Source: Hyphomicrobium_A sp963759735 (GTDB lineage: Bacteria; Pseudomonadota; Alphaproteobacteria; Rhizobiales; Hyphomicrobiaceae). From it: a DNA stretch of 64,000 bases. The position numbers were made by a program, and so were the translations under genes. Below, piece after piece: positions 63,165-64,000 of the stretch. The notes under the pieces are model-generated. The model searched no databases. It had not been told where the DNA came from and saw only the letters and a list, made by a program, of their open reading frames with translations. Location: positions 380,454 to 444,453 of the forward strand of contig CAVXAF010000012.1 in assembly GCA_963759735.1 (NCBI GenBank), written 5' to 3'. Numbering within the stretch: the first letter of the stretch is position 1; every line of letters starts with the position of its first letter.

Positions 63165-64000
63165 CTACTCAGCCGCCATGCGCACGACCTGCGGCTTCTG
63201 GAACAGCCGCTGGCGCACGAGGTCGATGTGCAGCCGCAGATGATAGAATTGGTCGGAGAAGTTGAGCGGGTAGCGGATGCGCCGCACGCCTGCGTCGATG
63301 CGTTCGATCTCCGCCTGATGGCGGCTAGTTCGCCCTGTGTGCGCCGGATGGTCGAGCTTCTTCTCGAGCGCCTTGAGGTGCCGGTACCAGTAGAGCAGCC
63401 GCCGGCGCACGCTCCACGAGTAGACGCTCGGCACCACGCGCAGCATCGGCAAGCAGGATGACCAGCGACGGGAATGAGCAGCAGCACCGTCTGGGCGCCG
63501 TGATCGGCGATGAACGCCGTCACCGAGAACGGGAACCCTGCCTCCTTCACGGCCGGCGCGATGGAGCGCAGCGCCACCGGCAGCTCGCCCGTCTTGTAGA
63601 TGCAGGCGCGTTTCCTCGGCGACGCGATACTCGGGATCGGAGATGTGCGGGAAGGTGCCCGGGCGGTGGAACAGCACCGGATCGCCGGCCTTGTCGAAGG
63701 CCGAGCGCGGGTTGTTCAGCACCGTAAACGACAGCAGGTTGATCAGCGACGGCTCGAGGTCGGCGCGCGCCACCAGCGCAGCGCTCGTCGCCAGCAGCGT
63801 GATGTCGTCGGGCGGCGTCAGCGGCTCGAATTCGACGGCGCCGCGGTTGAGCATCACCTTGGCCAGCGCCGGAAAGCGGTTGGCGTAGGCGTCGGCCTCG
63901 AGCGCGAAGTTCAGCAGCCGTATGCCTTGCACGTGCAGCAGCTTCTGCACCGCTCGGTATCGGCCGGCTGGATGAGGAAAGCTGCGTCGGCCTTGCCACT
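63165..64000 (-). pseudogene. TAXI-family TRAP transporter substrate-binding protein, C-terminal part, with indels
   Basis: On the minus strand frames join to QKLLHVQGIRLLNFALEADAYANRFPALAKVML, FEPLTPPDDITLLATSAALVAR, SLINLLSFTVLNNPRSAFDKAGDP, FPHISDPEYRVAEE, then PFSVTAFIADHGAQTVLLLIPV, PMLRVVPSVYSWSVRRRLLYWYRHLKALEKKL and IRYPLNFSDQFYHLRLHIDLV. This is the second half of a TAXI protein with the C-terminal membrane segment and coiled region seen in one subgroup. At least three frame changes occur, and the 5' part lies outside the window. Stop TAG at 63167-63165, tail to tail with the pump remnant. Confidence 0.75.

Overview
The window looks like chromosomal DNA of a GC-rich alphaproteobacterium, most likely of the order Hyphomicrobiales (Rhizobiales); I cannot name the genus. 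The clues are the continuous order tRNA-Gly, tRNA-Trp, secE, nusG, rplKAJL, rpoBC, rpsLG, fusA, tuf, S10-spc, plus an HWE-type histidine kinase, an ethanolamine lyase pair without microcompartment genes and a C-terminal-Phe TonB receptor.

From 1 to about 28.4 kb everything is on the minus strand. It holds the translation and transcription core: S10-spc operon from rpsJ to secY (secY cut by the window edge), str operon (rpsL-rpsG-fusA-tuf, with a near-consensus promoter and a terminator), rpoB-rpoC (with a strong terminator), rplK-rplA, rplJ-rplL, nusG, secE and two tRNAs. Several intergenic hairpins sit where attenuation, RNA processing or autoregulation is known in other bacteria. rpsC carries a one-base insertion that splits this essential gene. 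L15, L5, L22 and S3 carry low-complexity charged tails.

From 28.5 to 50 kb the content is accessory: an unrecognised ParB-like/nucleotidyltransferase-like protein; a heavy-metal efflux block (PepSY protein, His-rich small protein, His-rich RND adaptor, intact HME-family RND pump); an omega-amino-acid aminotransferase; an orphan ParA-type ATPase; a FecA-like TonB receptor; a UhpB/NarL-type two-component pair; a polyprenyl glycosylphosphotransferase; eutBC; and an MHS-type MFS transporter with one frameshift.

From 50 to 58.1 kb lies a signalling operon on the minus strand: a giant soluble hybrid kinase with eleven 92-residue poly-HAMP repeats, GAF, kinase core and three receiver domains (the last separated by a one-base deletion), then a REC-PAS-HWE kinase and a single-domain receiver. 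The poly-HAMP array is the most interesting object here. From about 58.3 kb to the end the sequence is packed with indels: an ABC exporter ATPase remnant, a second RND adaptor and HME pump, and a TAXI-type TRAP substrate-binding protein. Protein similarity survives in alternating frames and most indels are single extra bases, so I suspect poor sequence quality at least as much as real decay.
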